Shown here: positions 1 through 12,800 of the stretch, in pieces
Position numbering within the stretch: position 1 is the first letter of the stretch
Layout: each line of letters starts with the position of its first letter
NCBI GenBank assembly: GCA_025093985.1
Contig: JACAAK010000012.1
Location: 1,984,001-2,048,000 of the forward strand
From: Calvatia gigantea
Lineage: Eukaryota > Basidiomycota > Agaricomycetes > Agaricales > Lycoperdaceae
Reading direction: 5' to 3'
Length of the DNA stretch: 64,000 nt
Notes under the pieces: model-generated
What the model was told of the DNA's origin: nothing
Databases searched by the model: none
What the model saw: only the letters and a program-made list of their open reading frames with translations
Made by a program: the position numbers and the translations under genes

Positions 1-629
1 GGCCTGAAGTGGGTTTCTGATGGCAATGAAGCAGAAATCTCATTTGCAATTGCTTGGGTTAGCGGGGCCTGTTGGTGGGTCTCCAAGTATATTGAAGAAT
101 GGGATGAGGTTCTTCTTTCCCGAATCCAAAACTTTGATTTTAGATACATCAGACAGGACGACCTTGGTGATAATTGGAGCGGTTTTGTGGACAAGCTGTG
201 GAAAGTAGTGCGTTAACATTGTTGATACCATCCCTGACATGCACCCTATGCTGATATGCTCTTGGTCATCTAGGATTCTTCGAGTGGCATCATTCGGACA
301 GAACCTCAAAGTGAGGTAGATCTCCAGCTGCTGAAGTATATGGGAGTTATGACCAAATCTGGGGAGCCTGTTAAGCCTGCCAGATTTCCACTCGTATGTC
401 GGCTTGCTCGCTTTCACCTGCAACTACTTTCTCAAGTTACGGACAGCAATTTAGATTTTATGGATATTATTTTCTGCTTGGACATGGTTCGGCAGCTGTC
501 GTGTGTTGGACCACTGGCCGCTCCAAGAAGTGGTTTGTCATATTGAATTGTGACGAGGCACCGTCAAAGGAGTGGATTGACGCTTACCAGGCGTTGTTTG
601 TCGAAGAAGATAGTGATGATACAGCATAA
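1..629 (+). CDS. 3' end of an unrecognised protein gene (5' end outside window)
   Basis: Three coding segments join in phase: 1-204, 274-393 and 447-629 (stop at 627-629). The introns would be 205-273 and 394-446; the second has a good GTATGT donor and a CAG acceptor. The first segment is rich in Trp and acidic residues. The last holds an aromatic stretch (residues FYGYYFLLGHG) and an acidic C-terminus (EEDSDD). Each exon is open in only one frame and the phases fit, which is the main support for coding. I do not recognise the family and the start lies left of the window. The first donor (GTAGTG) is weak, so that boundary is less sure. Confidence 0.5.
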
Positions 630-1605
630 AATCCTAATTTCTTGCCTTCAACTGTACATGTGTATAACTACTCATTCAAACGATGTGAAAACGAAACATT
701 GATATACTGTTAGTCAAATGGTACGGACCTAATTCCTGGGTCTCCAAGACGAAGACGGGGCGCCTCAACCGATCCATCGCAGTCTGGATTATTTTTGTGT
801 GAGCAAATGACTCGGTGACGGGCAATTCTGCAATGGTTCCTGATGAGCGTGAAGGACTGGGTGCATTGCTAGTGTCTCACAGGGGTGTTTCTTCGAACCT
901 GGGCAAGTTAGCGACAGGCTTAATGATGACGCATCCATTTCCAGTTACTGCACATGACATAACTCGACCAGTCTCACTCATGCATCATACCTCTAATTGC
1001 ACGCCTTTTCCATCCATACGACTTCATCTTTCCCCCTTCCCTTCTTCTCCATGCCTTCTGCGGTTGATTCTTACAACATAGACCACCAGCAACAATTTTC
1101 TCTCCTCAACTATATCGGCCCTCGAACACAACATGGAAATCTTCCGGACCAGTGCAGCCCAGGAGCAGAGACTCCAAGTATCCTGAACCACACAATATCC
1201 CAGACACGTTAATCCCTTCTGCACGGTACCTCGATCACAGTATACTGATCAGTGTATATAACTTGGTACGAGACGTTTAAGGACATTGAATGGGAGAAAC
1301 AGGTCAAAGCCAGAGCTAGAGTTTTGCGAAACACAGAAACGAAAGGGAAGGGAAGGGGAGAGGGGGGAGGAGAGAGGTAGACCCTCTTCGTCACGAAAAA
1401 ATCAGAGGGTAAATGTGATGAGGATGAGATGTCATGCATAGATCAGGGGAAATGGCGCTGGAGGAAAATTGTTAGGACAAAAATTACGCCAGCGTCAAGT
1501 CCAAGCTCGGTTCGTGCGATGTAAGCGCGAAGTGGGTCTCCTTGCAAATTTGATGTTTGACGTCCTTTCGGCCTAATTTTGCAAGTCTAGGGGTGCGTCT
1601 TCCTG
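630..1605. other. Intergenic stretch, nothing supported
   Basis: Only short overlapping open frames on both strands without family resemblance or good splice signals. A purine-rich/pyrimidine-rich run near 1340-1380 is the only compositional feature seen. Confidence 0.5.
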
Positions 1606-2130
1606 TTGGAGGATTTCAAAAGGGTCATGCGGGCTCAAAGTTCAAACGAGGGAAAAGGCTCCTTTTATGGTGACCAAAGAATCACAAAGTGCGCTTCATC
1701 ACTGTGTATCGTAGACGATAAGCAAAGATTTTATCTCCTGTACTGGAGGACTGAAGGAGTTGAAGACGGAATGCCAAGACCAGTTTGCGAATTAATAACT
1801 TACCTTCTTTTTAATTGTCATAGTTACCGGTCTTGTCTCACGTGTCTATCCCCCGGGTTTACCGGCCTTCCTTCCCATCACCAGTGCTTTGCCGTTTCTA
1901 CCGTGAAGTTTCTAGCAATAGCTTTCGACTCGGGAGTTGCGGTTTGAGTTGGTGATAGTGGAGAGGCAAACACAGCCCGGTCACCACCGCCCATGTGCGT
2001 CCCTCTAGCTTCTAAATCAATGCCATAACAAGGGTCCGTAGGGATGAAACAGATGCATCACATTCCCGCTCCACTTACACCCCCCCCTAACTGGCTTGAG
2101 TAGCACAACCACTCTTTACTCTCACCTTCC
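1606..2130 (+). repeat. Duplicated upstream segment, copy 1 (partner 4255-4769)
   Basis: This stretch shares long blocks with 4255-4769, for example the segment around GACTGAAGG followed by a similar GGAATGCCAA block. Each copy sits directly upstream of one member of the tandem membrane-protein pair, so the duplication unit is about 2.1-2.6 kb and includes the probable promoter. The copies have diverged by substitutions and small indels. Confidence 0.7.
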
Positions 2131-3652
2131 ATGGCTCCTGATCGCTGGGTCGTTCTTGATGACGTGGATCCCAGCATAAAATATACTGGCTCCTGGTTCC
2201 AGGACTCTTCTGGGAGCCAGGACAAAGTCGGGAACTTTGGGTCTCCCTACCTACGCACCTTGCACGGCACATCTGCTGATGCAACCGTCGAGCTCGAGTT
2301 CAATGGTGCGTTTTTCCCCTGTGCTTATGTTTCCTCGGCCATATGCTGATGCTGATTCAAATGCTTAGGCACTGCTATCGAGGTCTGGGGAACCAACATT
2401 GTCAAAGACTTCGACACCAACCCAGACCCAACTTTCGAGTGTTTTATCGACAATGTCAGCATCGGCAGAGATAAACCCTTCCAATTCGGCGAGAATAACT
2501 GGAGATTCTGTAGGGGAGCACAACTTCCAGACGCCCATCACACGCTCCGAATCGATGTGAAAGTTGCATCGAAAGACCAAATGTTTTGGCTTGATCAGTT
2601 TCGCTACATTCCCTCTCCCAATTTGCCTCTGGATAACAGGGTTATCCTGTTTGATAATACCGACCCTGCCATCCAATTCGACTCACAGTGGACGAATTTG
2701 GGAGACACAGCGAACGTGACGATGCACAAGAATTCGGTCGCACAGGTGAATTTTATTGGTGAGTTCCTGCTTCACGGTTCCTCGTTGCATGAGCTGTGCT
2801 CAACCTCTATCAGGTACTTCTGTTTCTTGGGTTGCGTTTGTGCCAGTGGAGCTTCCTCATACTGGAGCTACAGGCACCTGGGCGATTGATGGTGGGAAAG
2901 AGACTCAATTCCTCCTCTCAGGTCTTCCCGCAACTGGCACTACCACAGTCTACAACCAGTTCTACTTCACAACGCCTGAAGTTGAAGCTGGTCCGCACAC
3001 TCTCACTGTCACCTTCCTTGGCGACAATCAAACCACGCCCCTCTGCCTTGACTACTTATACGTAAAAAATGGTACCTTCCCTCTTCCTACTTCAACCAAC
3101 AACACGATTACGTCAGACCCGAACTCTCAAAATAATCGTGGAAACTCATCTTCTGGATCAAATATTGGTGCCATTCTTGGTGGTGTACTCGGAGGGCTTG
3201 CGTTTCTTATCATCATTGCGGGTGCCATCCTCTTCCGGAGACGCCGAAAGATTAGACAGAAGGAAAGATTTATCGAGGCAGAGGGTTCCGAATATACCCC
3301 GACACCTTTCGATCCTTACCGTGATAACCACCCCAGCCCCATGGCACAGGTCCATCAACCTCAGTCCTACGCCGCCCCTAGTGTTTCTGCTTCAGATATA
3401 ACTCCCCCAGTCCCAACTCGGACAGCACAGCAGCTGAGTGCGATGAGGAAACAGCAAGAGGCATTTGCAAGGGTTGCAGCTACTCGCTATACAAACAGCG
3501 AAGTTGAACAAACTGAGCACAGCAGTGAATCGTCGTCATGGCCGCGGACGGTTACCACCGATACAAGCGCGGTGCGCCAACATACAGATAGCGGGGTCCG
3601 GCTGAGCCGGCAGCCTGTCATGGATATTCCACCGCATTATACCCCAGACTGA
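2131..3652 (+). CDS. Single-pass membrane protein, agaricomycete family of unknown function
   Basis: Three exons, 2131-2305, 2369-2758 and 2814-3652, give 467 residues with all phases consistent. The start ATG is in a good context (CCATGG). There is no N-terminal signal peptide. The first about 300 residues form two beta-rich repeats, each beginning with a WVVLDD / VILFDNTDP-like motif followed by aromatic and Gly residues, as in galactose-binding-like folds. A Ser/Asn linker leads to one membrane helix (GAILGGVLGGLAFLIII), then an arginine stop-transfer cluster (RRRRK), then a long low-complexity cytoplasmic tail ending in PPHYTPD. Many agaricomycete genomes carry such proteins, but their role is unknown. 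It is paralogous to the decayed gene at 4770-6311 and more distantly to 16297-17705. The ligand-binding idea is inference only. Confidence 0.8.
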
Positions 3653-4254
3653 ATCATCGTTATGTTGAACAATTTTGGACATCTTATACTTTCGACCCCT
3701 GTATAATCTGTTACCTATATGTTCTCTAGCAATAGGAATTCGTGTGCGCTCCTCTGTCTGAAGTTTTCCACCCAGGCCGTCATAGGCAATCACCCACAGA
3801 CAAAAGGTGCAATGCCCAGCTTATTTCCCCCCCCCTCCTTCCCCCTTCTGGCATGCTGAGAATCCGCCAACCCTTGGTTCCCCAGCCTACCTCATTCAAG
3901 TTGACTACCCAATTGTGGTGCCGAGTTTCGCCGCCTGGATATAAAAATAATATTAATGCTATTTTCGGTACAGCATCATCTCCGCTAGCTTAGCTTTTGT
4001 AGGTTTGATTTCAGCTCGTCGACGGGAATCCACTTCTACTACGGACACTTAAAGGTAGGGAATCGAGGCCGAAGGTAGGATGTTAAAATTGACATCATCG
4101 GCATCCTTGTTGGGAAAAAAGAGGGCCACCAAGAGGAAAGAAGAGGACAAGAGGAGGAAGTGACAAAAAGGCGGGAGGTAATCACCAAACACAGTAACCA
4201 GTCAGGCAAGTCACAACAGAAATTGGTTCATCGTTCTTCTAACTGCAAGAGCGG
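3653..4254. other. Intergenic region between tandem paralogues
   Basis: No gene supported. It contains the 3' flank of the first membrane-protein gene, a C-rich run near 3825-3845 and a purine-rich stretch around 4110-4170. Confidence 0.5.
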
Positions 4255-4769
4255 TTAAAGGGTCATTTGGATCCAGGGCCATACGGGTTCAAATCGAGGA
4301 AAAAGGCCCTTCATGGTGACCAGAAAGTTTCGTAGGATCACAAGGTGTGCTTCATCACCATGCGTTGTAGACGATAGAAGTCTTATCTCTCGCATTGGAG
4401 GACTGAAGGGGTCGAGAACGGAATGCCAAAGGCCCAAAGGGCCCAAGACAGGTTTGCGAGTTGCACTCCGCTCCGAACATATCACAGACATATGTAAGTT
4501 TCCCTTTCTTTCCCACCACCGTGAGCAGGAGTTGTAGTTCTATTTCAAGAGTTCCGGGGATAACTTGCGACTCAAGAGTTGCCCTTGGCAACGTTGCAAC
4601 GTTGAATGTTAGCGCTGAATACATTGAATATTGATGTAGAGGGGGAAGCATTCAACCGGTGACCGCCCTACCCGCTTCCATCGATGGCCAGAGCAGAAGG
4701 GCCATACCACTTCACTTTAATCTCCTCATCAGCTTGAGCAGCTCGATCACTCCTTACTTTCATTCTTCA
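4255..4769 (+). repeat. Duplicated upstream segment, copy 2 (partner 1606-2130)
   Basis: Diverged second copy of the segment upstream of the 2131 gene, with the same order of conserved blocks, ending just before the ATG at 4770. It supports a segmental tandem duplication that included the promoter region. Confidence 0.7.
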
Positions 4770-6311
4770 ATGGCCCCTGATCGCTGGGTTGTTCTTGACG
4801 ACGCGGATCCCAGCATAAAATATACCGGCACTTGGTTTCAAGATTTGGGGAGTCAAGACAATGTCGGGATTTTTGGGTCACCCTACCTGCATACCCTGCA
4901 TGGCACTTCTGTTGACGGAAGTGTAAAGTTCGATTTTAATGGTGCGTTTTCTCTTTGTGGTCATATTTCATGAACGTCCGTTGGACCATATCGATTTAAC
5001 GCTCAGGCACCGGTATCGAGGTCTGGGGAACCAACACTGTCAAAGATGCCGGCACCAATCCAGATCCAACCTTCGAGTGCTTTATTGACAACGTTGGCAT
5101 TGGCAGAGACAAACCCTTTGGAGCTGGCGAGAACAACTATAGATTCTGTGGGCAGGCTCAACTTCCAGACGCTCATCACAAGCTCCGAATCGATGTCAAA
5201 GTCGTATCGCGAGACCAAACATTTTGGCTTGATCAGTTACGCTATATCCCTTCCTCAGACCTGCCTTTGGATAATCAAGTTATCCTATTTAACAATACCG
5301 ACCCTGCCATATAATTTGACTCGCATTGGACGGATTTCGGTAACATAGTGAATGCAACGACACAGAAGAATTCAGCTGCAGAGGTGCAATTTATCGGTGG
5401 GTCAATACCTCAAGGCCTCATACTTTGTCCTTGTCTGAAAATGATCTCAGGTACCTCTGTCACCTGGGTTGGCTTTGTGCCAACAGAGCTTTCTCATACT
5501 GGAACCACGGGCGCCTGGGCAATTGACGGTGGGGAAGCAACTCAATTCCTCCTGCGGTCTCCCTGCAACTGGCACTACCTCACTCTACAACCAAATTCAC
5601 TTCACGACACCCGAAATCGAAGCCGGTCCACACACTCGCTGTCACCTTCCTTGGCAACAATAAGACCACGCCTCTCTGTCTCGACTATTTATACATTCAG
5701 AATGGTACCTTTCCTGTTCCTACTTCGGCTAACAACAACACAACCACGCCAGACTTGAATTCCCATGATGATCATGGAAGGTCGCCTCACGGGCTACGTA
5801 TTGGTGCCATTCTTGGCGGCGTGCTTGGAGGGCTTGCGCTCCTTGTTATTATTGTGTGCGGTATTCTCTACTGGAGGCGCCGAAGGGCCCGACAGAAGGA
5901 GAGATCCGTTTTGGTAGAAGAGTCCGAATGCATTTCGACACCTTTCGACCTTTACCGCGACCACCACCTCAACTCCATGGCACAGGCTCATCGGCCCCAA
6001 CCCCATGCCGCACCTACTAACGTTTCTGCTTCAGAGGCGAGTCCCCGAGTTCTGACTTTCCCAGAGCAAGAGCAATCGAGCGCAATGAGAAAGCAGCTGG
6101 AGGCATTTGAAGGGCTTCAGCCAGTCGACTTCCGAACGAGGTTGGACAGACTAGGCGCGCAAGGGCCGTTAGCAGCGTGTCGTCGTCGTCGTCGTCGTGG
6201 CCCCAGACGGCCACCACCGGGACGAGCGCAGTGCGCAGACATTTGGATAGCGGGATCCGGCTGAATGAGCGGCCTGTCGCGGACGCCCCACCACATTATA
6301 CACCAAACTGA
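4770..6311 (+). pseudogene. Decayed tandem copy of the single-pass membrane protein gene
   Basis: The first exon (4770-4941), the intron (4942-5006) and the start of the second exon match the neighbour at 2131-3652 closely. The copy then breaks. A TAA at 5312-5314 replaces a CAA codon of the paralogue. About two bases are missing near 5555 and again near 5635, and the C-terminal tail changes frame around 6180. The membrane helix and arginine cluster are still readable (about 5800-5890) and the final PPHYTPN ending is recognisable in another frame up to 6311. With at least four lesions a single sequencing error cannot explain it. It is the younger-looking decay product of the tandem duplication. 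Confidence 0.85.
6179..6201. repeat. CGT trinucleotide microsatellite
   Basis: About seven copies of a GTC/CGT unit inside the decayed gene. In the intact paralogue the same place encodes a short Ser run. Expansion or slippage here coincides with the change of frame in the tail. Confidence 0.8.
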
Positions 6312-9235
6312 TCGCTGTCGGAGTGGTTTTGGACATCCTATACTTTTGGCTCCTAAATAATTGTTACCTAACTGTAACTTTCATGGGTGCTGCTCGGTGT
6401 AATATTATCCAACTAGACTTTCGTGAGCGATCACCCTCCGAATGTGATGTACACTAGAGTCCGGTACTCTTACTGGCCCGCTGAAGGACCACCAAAGTTC
6501 GAGTGTGTGCTTTGTCAGATCGACCTCGGCGTTGTCTCGTTTCCCAACCCGCCTCCTTGTCGGTGAGCCCCGGGCCGATTGCCTGGAGCTGCCCAGAATT
6601 GACTTTGTTGAATTAGGATCATCTAACCCTGTCCCTGGCTACCTCCGTGATCCTTCCCTCGGTCTTCGATGTTGAAATGTATGGTTAAAGCTTGCCTTCA
6701 CGTTGCTTTTTCGGTGAGGTGAGGCGGTGGGTCGGATCCCAATAACGCCGGTGCATGATGCCATCAAAACCTTACAAATTATCGCACTAACCGAGCGTTT
6801 AACACTCCAACATCCGTTTCTCCACCCGTTTTCTCCACTCATCTCCTCTTTGCTTACTCAAAGTTTGCAGTGCCTCGAGCATCGACGCCAGGAATGCGCA
6901 CCAGTGCTATACTTCTCTTGCCTGTTTTCTCGATCAAAATGATGACCCAGGGTTCTTTCCGCATGGACCGCATCATTCCTAGGCTTAAGCAGCCCTTCGG
7001 TTCATACCTAAGTTCAACAACTACACAACGGAGCCTTGTGGGAACGCGTTGGAAGGAAAAATAACTCAGTCCCATCATACGTTTTATGTTTATGAACCAG
7101 GGAGGGGAGCTATTAACATTCTTGGTGGCTTGATCCTACCGGCATCCTTCATGCATTGCCATCGGTAATCGGACGTTTAGTCTGACTCTTACGCCGGCGT
7201 GAGACCCCGCTGTGCACGACTTAGCCCAAACCATACCTTTGGATACCCAGAATGCACTAAAAGTTGAAGACGATGTATTTCAAAAGCGCCATTCGCCCCC
7301 GTCTTTCTGCTGGTGACTTCGATGGGAGATCTTTGGATTGACTTGTGCTATTCAGGGAATTCATCTGGTTCTTGTGGTCTCATTTGTACAGGGAGAGCGT
7401 CCTCAAAGATGGAATCCTATACGATCGGCCAGCATGAGTACTGAGTATTCATCCGTCCAATGGAACTCCCGTCACAGTAGGTGACACTGCCTGCTTGTGA
7501 ATGAGGGAACGTACCCTCTGTGGTGTTGTGCACAGAAGGAGCCTCCGACCAAATTTTCTCGCTATCCCTGAAAGACGAAGTAGCAGGACGGACAGAGAGC
7601 ACCTCGACAACATTGACACAGTGGTAGAGATGTTCCCTTGCTCTCCGTTATAGGCGTGAAGCATTCATAACAACATGTCTGCTATCCTCCCTAAATAGCA
7701 GATAATTATGCCCGAGATTTTACGTCAAGATGAAAAAAAAAACGGTGGTGCTTCAGGTTATCCCTTCGATTCGTATCTCAGGTAACGATGATCTATACTG
7801 GCTCTGGCGCGGGACAATACGCAATATGCAGAAAAGAAAGGAAAGATCAGATTGCATTTCTGAGGCGGTAACTCTCATTGCTATTAATATGTGAATGACG
7901 GCACCGAATCCTCAACTTTGGAGGGAAGACGGAGCCCCGATCATCGTTTGCATATTGACGCGTCGAGTTTGTTACAAATCCGTCGTTGCCGAACGGCTAG
8001 GAAACCCATTTTCGCTGTCACATCTAACGGAGTCCTGCACCTTACGCCCGTCATCTCCAAAAAACCGTCTCGCATGACAGACTTTTGATGTGGATCAGGG
8101 TTGTCAACATATTTTCTTTGACTCAATGATTCTCCAAAGTTGGTTGCTTCACAACTGTGACTTAGACTGAACTCTAGCATGTGCTGCCGTCTCTGATGTA
8201 AATTTGGGCCTTGGCATAATCTGCCAGTTCCCCAAATACCTGTGATGGACGCCGGCACACGTTGAAAGTTAGTCAAATTTTAGCCGCCCGGGACAGGGTC
8301 GTTCTCCGGAACTTTACTGATCCGTTGGAATGATAGTCCATCCGCTCGCCCTTAATATTGGGCGTCAAGGGAAGGTTCAGCACCATCTTGTATTAGGCTA
8401 CCAGCTAACAGTTCGGAACCCTGAATTTGAGCTTGGGATGGGACCTCTAATATCCACTCAGAGGTCTCCGAAAGGCCGGATGCAGGCTCTAGCTACGGTA
8501 GGAATGTTGTTTCAATGGATATCGGAGGACGAGGGAAGAAATTTGTCATAGATGTCATAGACAAAGGTCGAAGCGAAAGGAAGGATTGACGAATCCAGGT
8601 TCATCAATCTGCGGCACTGGTCCAGGGTCTTCTTCGGATGCGCTCGTGCTCTCTAATTTTATCTGGCGTTGAGCCCATGACTCTCATAATCACCACTTAC
8701 GGTTGGTATGGCCTCTTCGATTTTGGAATTTGGAGAGGATTAGCTTATAGATCATTGTCCCTCGCATCTCACAACCATTTGCGCAATCTGGGGCGATTCT
8801 ATGGTAACAGAAAACATTCCACAAATCCCGGGAATTTGAGTTTGCTCCTTAGGTTAATATCATCGGTATTGAAATGTAATTCACTCTCGTCCTTAACCCT
8901 TGGTCCAACTTTTGAAAGGACTGGCAACATTCCATGTCATTTTGTCAGTAGTCCACGGTTATCTGTGATCTGCGTTCAAGCTCTCGATCGAGACTCGAGA
9001 TCTCAGCCCAAAGTTTGCGCTTAAGCCTTTACACCATTATGGGTTTCCAAGCATTTTGGATGGACGTATTCTGTGCTCCCCATAGCGGCCGGAGGTGTTG
9101 TATATAAGATTGGATGTTCGACGACCTAACTTCAGCATCCGGCCAAGCAGCCAACAGGATCCTGCAAGAATTTGCTCGACCCTACATAGTATTCTCGCTC
9201 ATCTTCTGGCCTCTCGAATTCTACCTCATCTCAAC
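6312..9235. other. Long region without a supported gene
   Basis: Nearly 3 kb with only short overlapping frames on both strands. The best is a plus-strand frame near 8640-9024 whose second half (Leu/Ser-rich, with the short motif LTLGPTFERTG) faintly resembles the leucine-rich tail of agaricomycete F-box proteins, but it has stops upstream and no clear start. An A-rich run lies near 7733-7742. I annotate no gene. Confidence 0.45.
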
Positions 9236-9565
9236 ATGTGTTACCGTGAAGTCCACTGCGTAAAGCACAATTGCGGCCATGATTCCCCGATCTCTGAACA
9301 GAGGGTAAGTTATTGACCGATGATAACGTGAATCAAAACACTCAGTACACCACGTTAGGTTGACTGCAATTCGGATAAATGCCGTTACAGTTCCCTCCAC
9401 AATCCAGCATGTCCCAACTGCCCTACTACCTGCAAACAATGGTGCGTAGCTATCAATGCTCGTAGAAACTATGCATGCTCAACTTTGTGCTCTCCGGCTA
9501 GGCTTCGCCCAGCCAAAACTATTGTTACATCCCAATCCCCCACCCCCTGCTCTAGCTGCAAATGA
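9236..9565 (+). CDS. Small cysteine-rich intracellular protein, agaricomycete family
   Basis: Three exons, 9236-9304, 9359-9441 and 9502-9565, encode 71 residues. The introns are 9305-9358 (GTAAGT...TTAG) and 9442-9501 (GTGCGT...CTAG). The protein starts MCYREV and contains paired cysteines and histidines: C..KHNCGH, DCNSDKC, then CPNCPTTC and a final CSSC. There is no signal peptide, so a cytoplasmic or nuclear zinc-binding role is likely. Short proteins beginning MC(Y/F)R with a CGH motif and terminal CP.C pairs recur in agaricomycete genomes and are annotated as hypothetical. Family assignment is from memory of that pattern; function is unknown. Confidence 0.75.
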
Positions 9566-9800
9566 GGAACTAGCTTACTCTACTTTTCTGAAGTATTTCC
9601 ATGTGTAACTCTCGTCTTCGTTGATCTTTATAGTAGTAAGACTCAGTCAATATGAATAAGTACTTATTTGAATTCCGATCTGACAGCTGAGCAAGATCTC
9701 AGCCTGAGATCTTGACCAAAGGGGATAGTCACGTGTTAAGCAGCAGCGCGTTTGACTTCATCGGCTGTTCTTTATCACTTCAACGTCTTTCGTCTTCAGG
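9566..9800. promoter_or_regulatory. Probable CSE1 5' flank
   Basis: Short intergenic gap between the small Cys-rich gene and the CSE1 start codon. It contains a perfect 12-bp palindrome-like pair of AGATCTC/GAGATCT blocks near 9693-9712. No TATA box is obvious. Confidence 0.3.
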
Positions 9801-12800
9801 ATGGCAGATCTTCCACAGCTCCTCGTCGCGTCTCTCAAACCAGACACGAGAAAGCAGGCGGAACAAAGGCCTCAGTGCGATATCTACGCAACCCGGTTTT
9901 CTTGGAGTTCTCTTGCAACTTGTTTTGAATGCGTCCCAAGAGCGGTCTGTAAGGTTGGCTGCCAGCATTTATCTCAAAAACGTCGCAAAGTTGAGATGGG
10001 AAGAGGTGAGCTTTTTGTCTGTTCCTCGCAGATCCGTATTGTGACAAATGCGCAGGAGATTCAACCCATTCCACTACAGGACAAGATAGCATTGAGAAGT
10101 CAATTGGTTCCTGCTATGCTCGCTTTGTCCAATCCGACGGATAAAACAATCCGTACCCAGATTGCTGAAGCGGTATCACTGATTGCTGAACTCGACTTCC
10201 CGGATAAATGGCCCGATCTGCTGGATGTTAGTCACATCCCCATTGCAAACAAACACGAACTAATATCCCATCTAGCAACTCGTCGCGTCTCTAAGTGGCA
10301 CTGATTACAACATTAACATAGGTGTCCTTGAAACGGCGCATTCAATATTTCGCCCGTGGCGTGCTCAAGTACGCTCAGATGCATTGTTCACCGTCATCAA
10401 CTTCGTTCTCTCTAAATTCACGAATCCTTTCCTTGAGCTCTTCCGACAAGCCTCGAGGCTCCTTCTTACGTCACCCCCCTCCTCGAATTATCCTCAGATT
10501 GCTCAAGCTATGGTTCTCCTCATCGACATATTCTATGATCTTACCTGTCAAGATCTTCCACCGGCCATTGAAGACAACTATGATGAGTTCTTTGGAAAGG
10601 ATAGAGGGTGGTTCTTCGCTTTCTTGGGATGGGATCCCGTTGAACTTAGGCCAGACGTGGGTAGATGCGACTAGCCTGTTTAACTCACACTCATTCTTGC
10701 CGTCTTGTTAGCCGGATGACACCGCTCCATCCCTCCCTTCCCAAGTGAAAACGGGGATTCTTGAAATTGCAGAAGTGAGTGATTCTGTCATTTAAGGTTA
10801 GGCCAATGTTTGACAATGCCGAAGCTGTTTATCAAACTCTATCCTGATCAATTACAGAAGTCGCCAGCCGTGGAAATGTTCGTTCAAGGAGTTTGGTCTC
10901 TCATTGGGGCAAACAAACTGCCTAGCATTTCGGATGATCACGTATGGTGTATGATGTCCTTCCCCGATCAAAACTAATTCACCTTGCAATAGCTCGTATC
11001 TCAGTCCCTGCGATTCATTTCCACCGCCATCCATTCTGGCTATTATAAGCCTCTTTTCTCCTCTCGTGACACGATATCATCGCTCGTACAAGGTGTTGTT
11101 GTGCCCAACGTGGCCTTACGTGATCACGAAGTCGAGCAATTCGAGGATGACCCCTTGGAGTATATCAGGATAGACCTCGCTCTCTCGTCTACTGGGATTG
11201 ATAGCGGAAGCCGCCGACAAGCTGCAGCTGACGTTCTCCGATCCCTCGTCGGGGGTGGATACGAAGCCGAAACAACAGAAATCGTCGGTTCTTTCATCAC
11301 GTCAAACCTTTCCTCATATCAGGCCAACAACTCAGAGAACTGGAAAGCAAAAGACGGCGCCGTATTTTTGTTGACCGCCGTTGCCACGAAGGGGGCGACA
11401 ACAAAGGTGCGCTAAGCCTATAAGGAACGTCCGGGTATTTACAAGTATTTCGTAGCATGGTGTTACCTCCGTCAACCCTCTAGTTGACGTCGTCCATTTT
11501 TTCTCCGAGCACGTTTTCCAGGATCTGCAGGCCCCGGATGGGTCTGTGCACCCAATATTGCAAGTTGATGCAATTCGCTTCCTTTACACATTCCGCAACC
11601 AGGTGAGCGAACCCCCAGTGCTGCGGACAATACGACTTACCCTTCCTTCAGCTAACTAAACCTCAACTTCTTTCTGTCCTGCCTCTTCTTGCCCGCCACC
11701 TTATCTCTACCAATTATGTTTCCTACACGTATGCTGCGATCGCCATTGATCGCATATTGATCCTTAAACAAAACAACCAACTCATGTAAGCCGAGATGCC
11801 TCCCCTTGTTTACGCATTCACCTCCTTTCAGGTTTGCGCAGGCCGATATCCACGATTACGCTGCGGATCTTGTTGACACCCTTCTAACGAAAATTGAAAG
11901 TGGTCAAACACCGGAGAAAGTTGCAGAAAACGATCATCTCATGCGCTGTAAGACACTGATCCTCTCTATTGTAATCTCCCCAATAGAAACATTTAACAGG
12001 CACAATGCGCGTCATCCTGACTGCACGTCAGACCTTGACCCCGACATACCAACGAACACTAAATAGACTTGTCAACATCCTTGGCGTAATATCCAAGAAC
12101 CCGAGCAACCCGAACTTTGACCAATACATATTCGAGGCCATCTCTGGACTTATGAGGTATGTTTTAATCGTTTAATTATCACGTGGTGACCTTTTAATAC
12201 CTTCCTAGGTTCGTTGTGGCTGGATCACCCGCTACCCTACCGATATTTGAACAAGCTCTTTTTGGCCCTTTCACGATTATCCTTCAGCAGGACATCGATC
12301 GTATGTCCTATCTTAGCGCGCGAACATGATAGCGACTGACTCACGCGCCTTTAGAGTATATACCATATGCATTCCAGATCTTAGCACAGATGCTTGAGCT
12401 TCATTCGACTGATGTTCCAGCTGAATATCGCAGCCTACTACCCTTCCTCCTCACGCCCGCCATATGGCAGCAGAAGGGCAGTATACCTGGACTCGTCAGA
12501 CTATTAAAAACCTTCCTCTCCCGGGATAGCTCCCAGATGCTCGCAGCTGGTCAGATTGCGTCAGTGCTTGCGGTTGTCCAACAGCGTTTGATCCCGTCTA
12601 AGCTCAACGATTCTTGGGGCTTCGAGCTTCTGAACTCTGTTGTCTCGAACGTCAAACCGTAAGGGCCCCCTTCTGATTATATGGAACTATGGCTCATGTG
12701 CTCCTCTAGCAACGACCTAAAGCAGTACATGAAGCCTGTCGTTGTGACACTTCTCACTCGCATGCAGACAAGCAAGACTGCTCAATACGAATACTTGTTC

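Noticed and set aside
8640..9024. Possible F-box/LRR-type remnant
   Set aside because: Only a faint resemblance at one motif, no start and stops just upstream; too weak to annotate as a gene.
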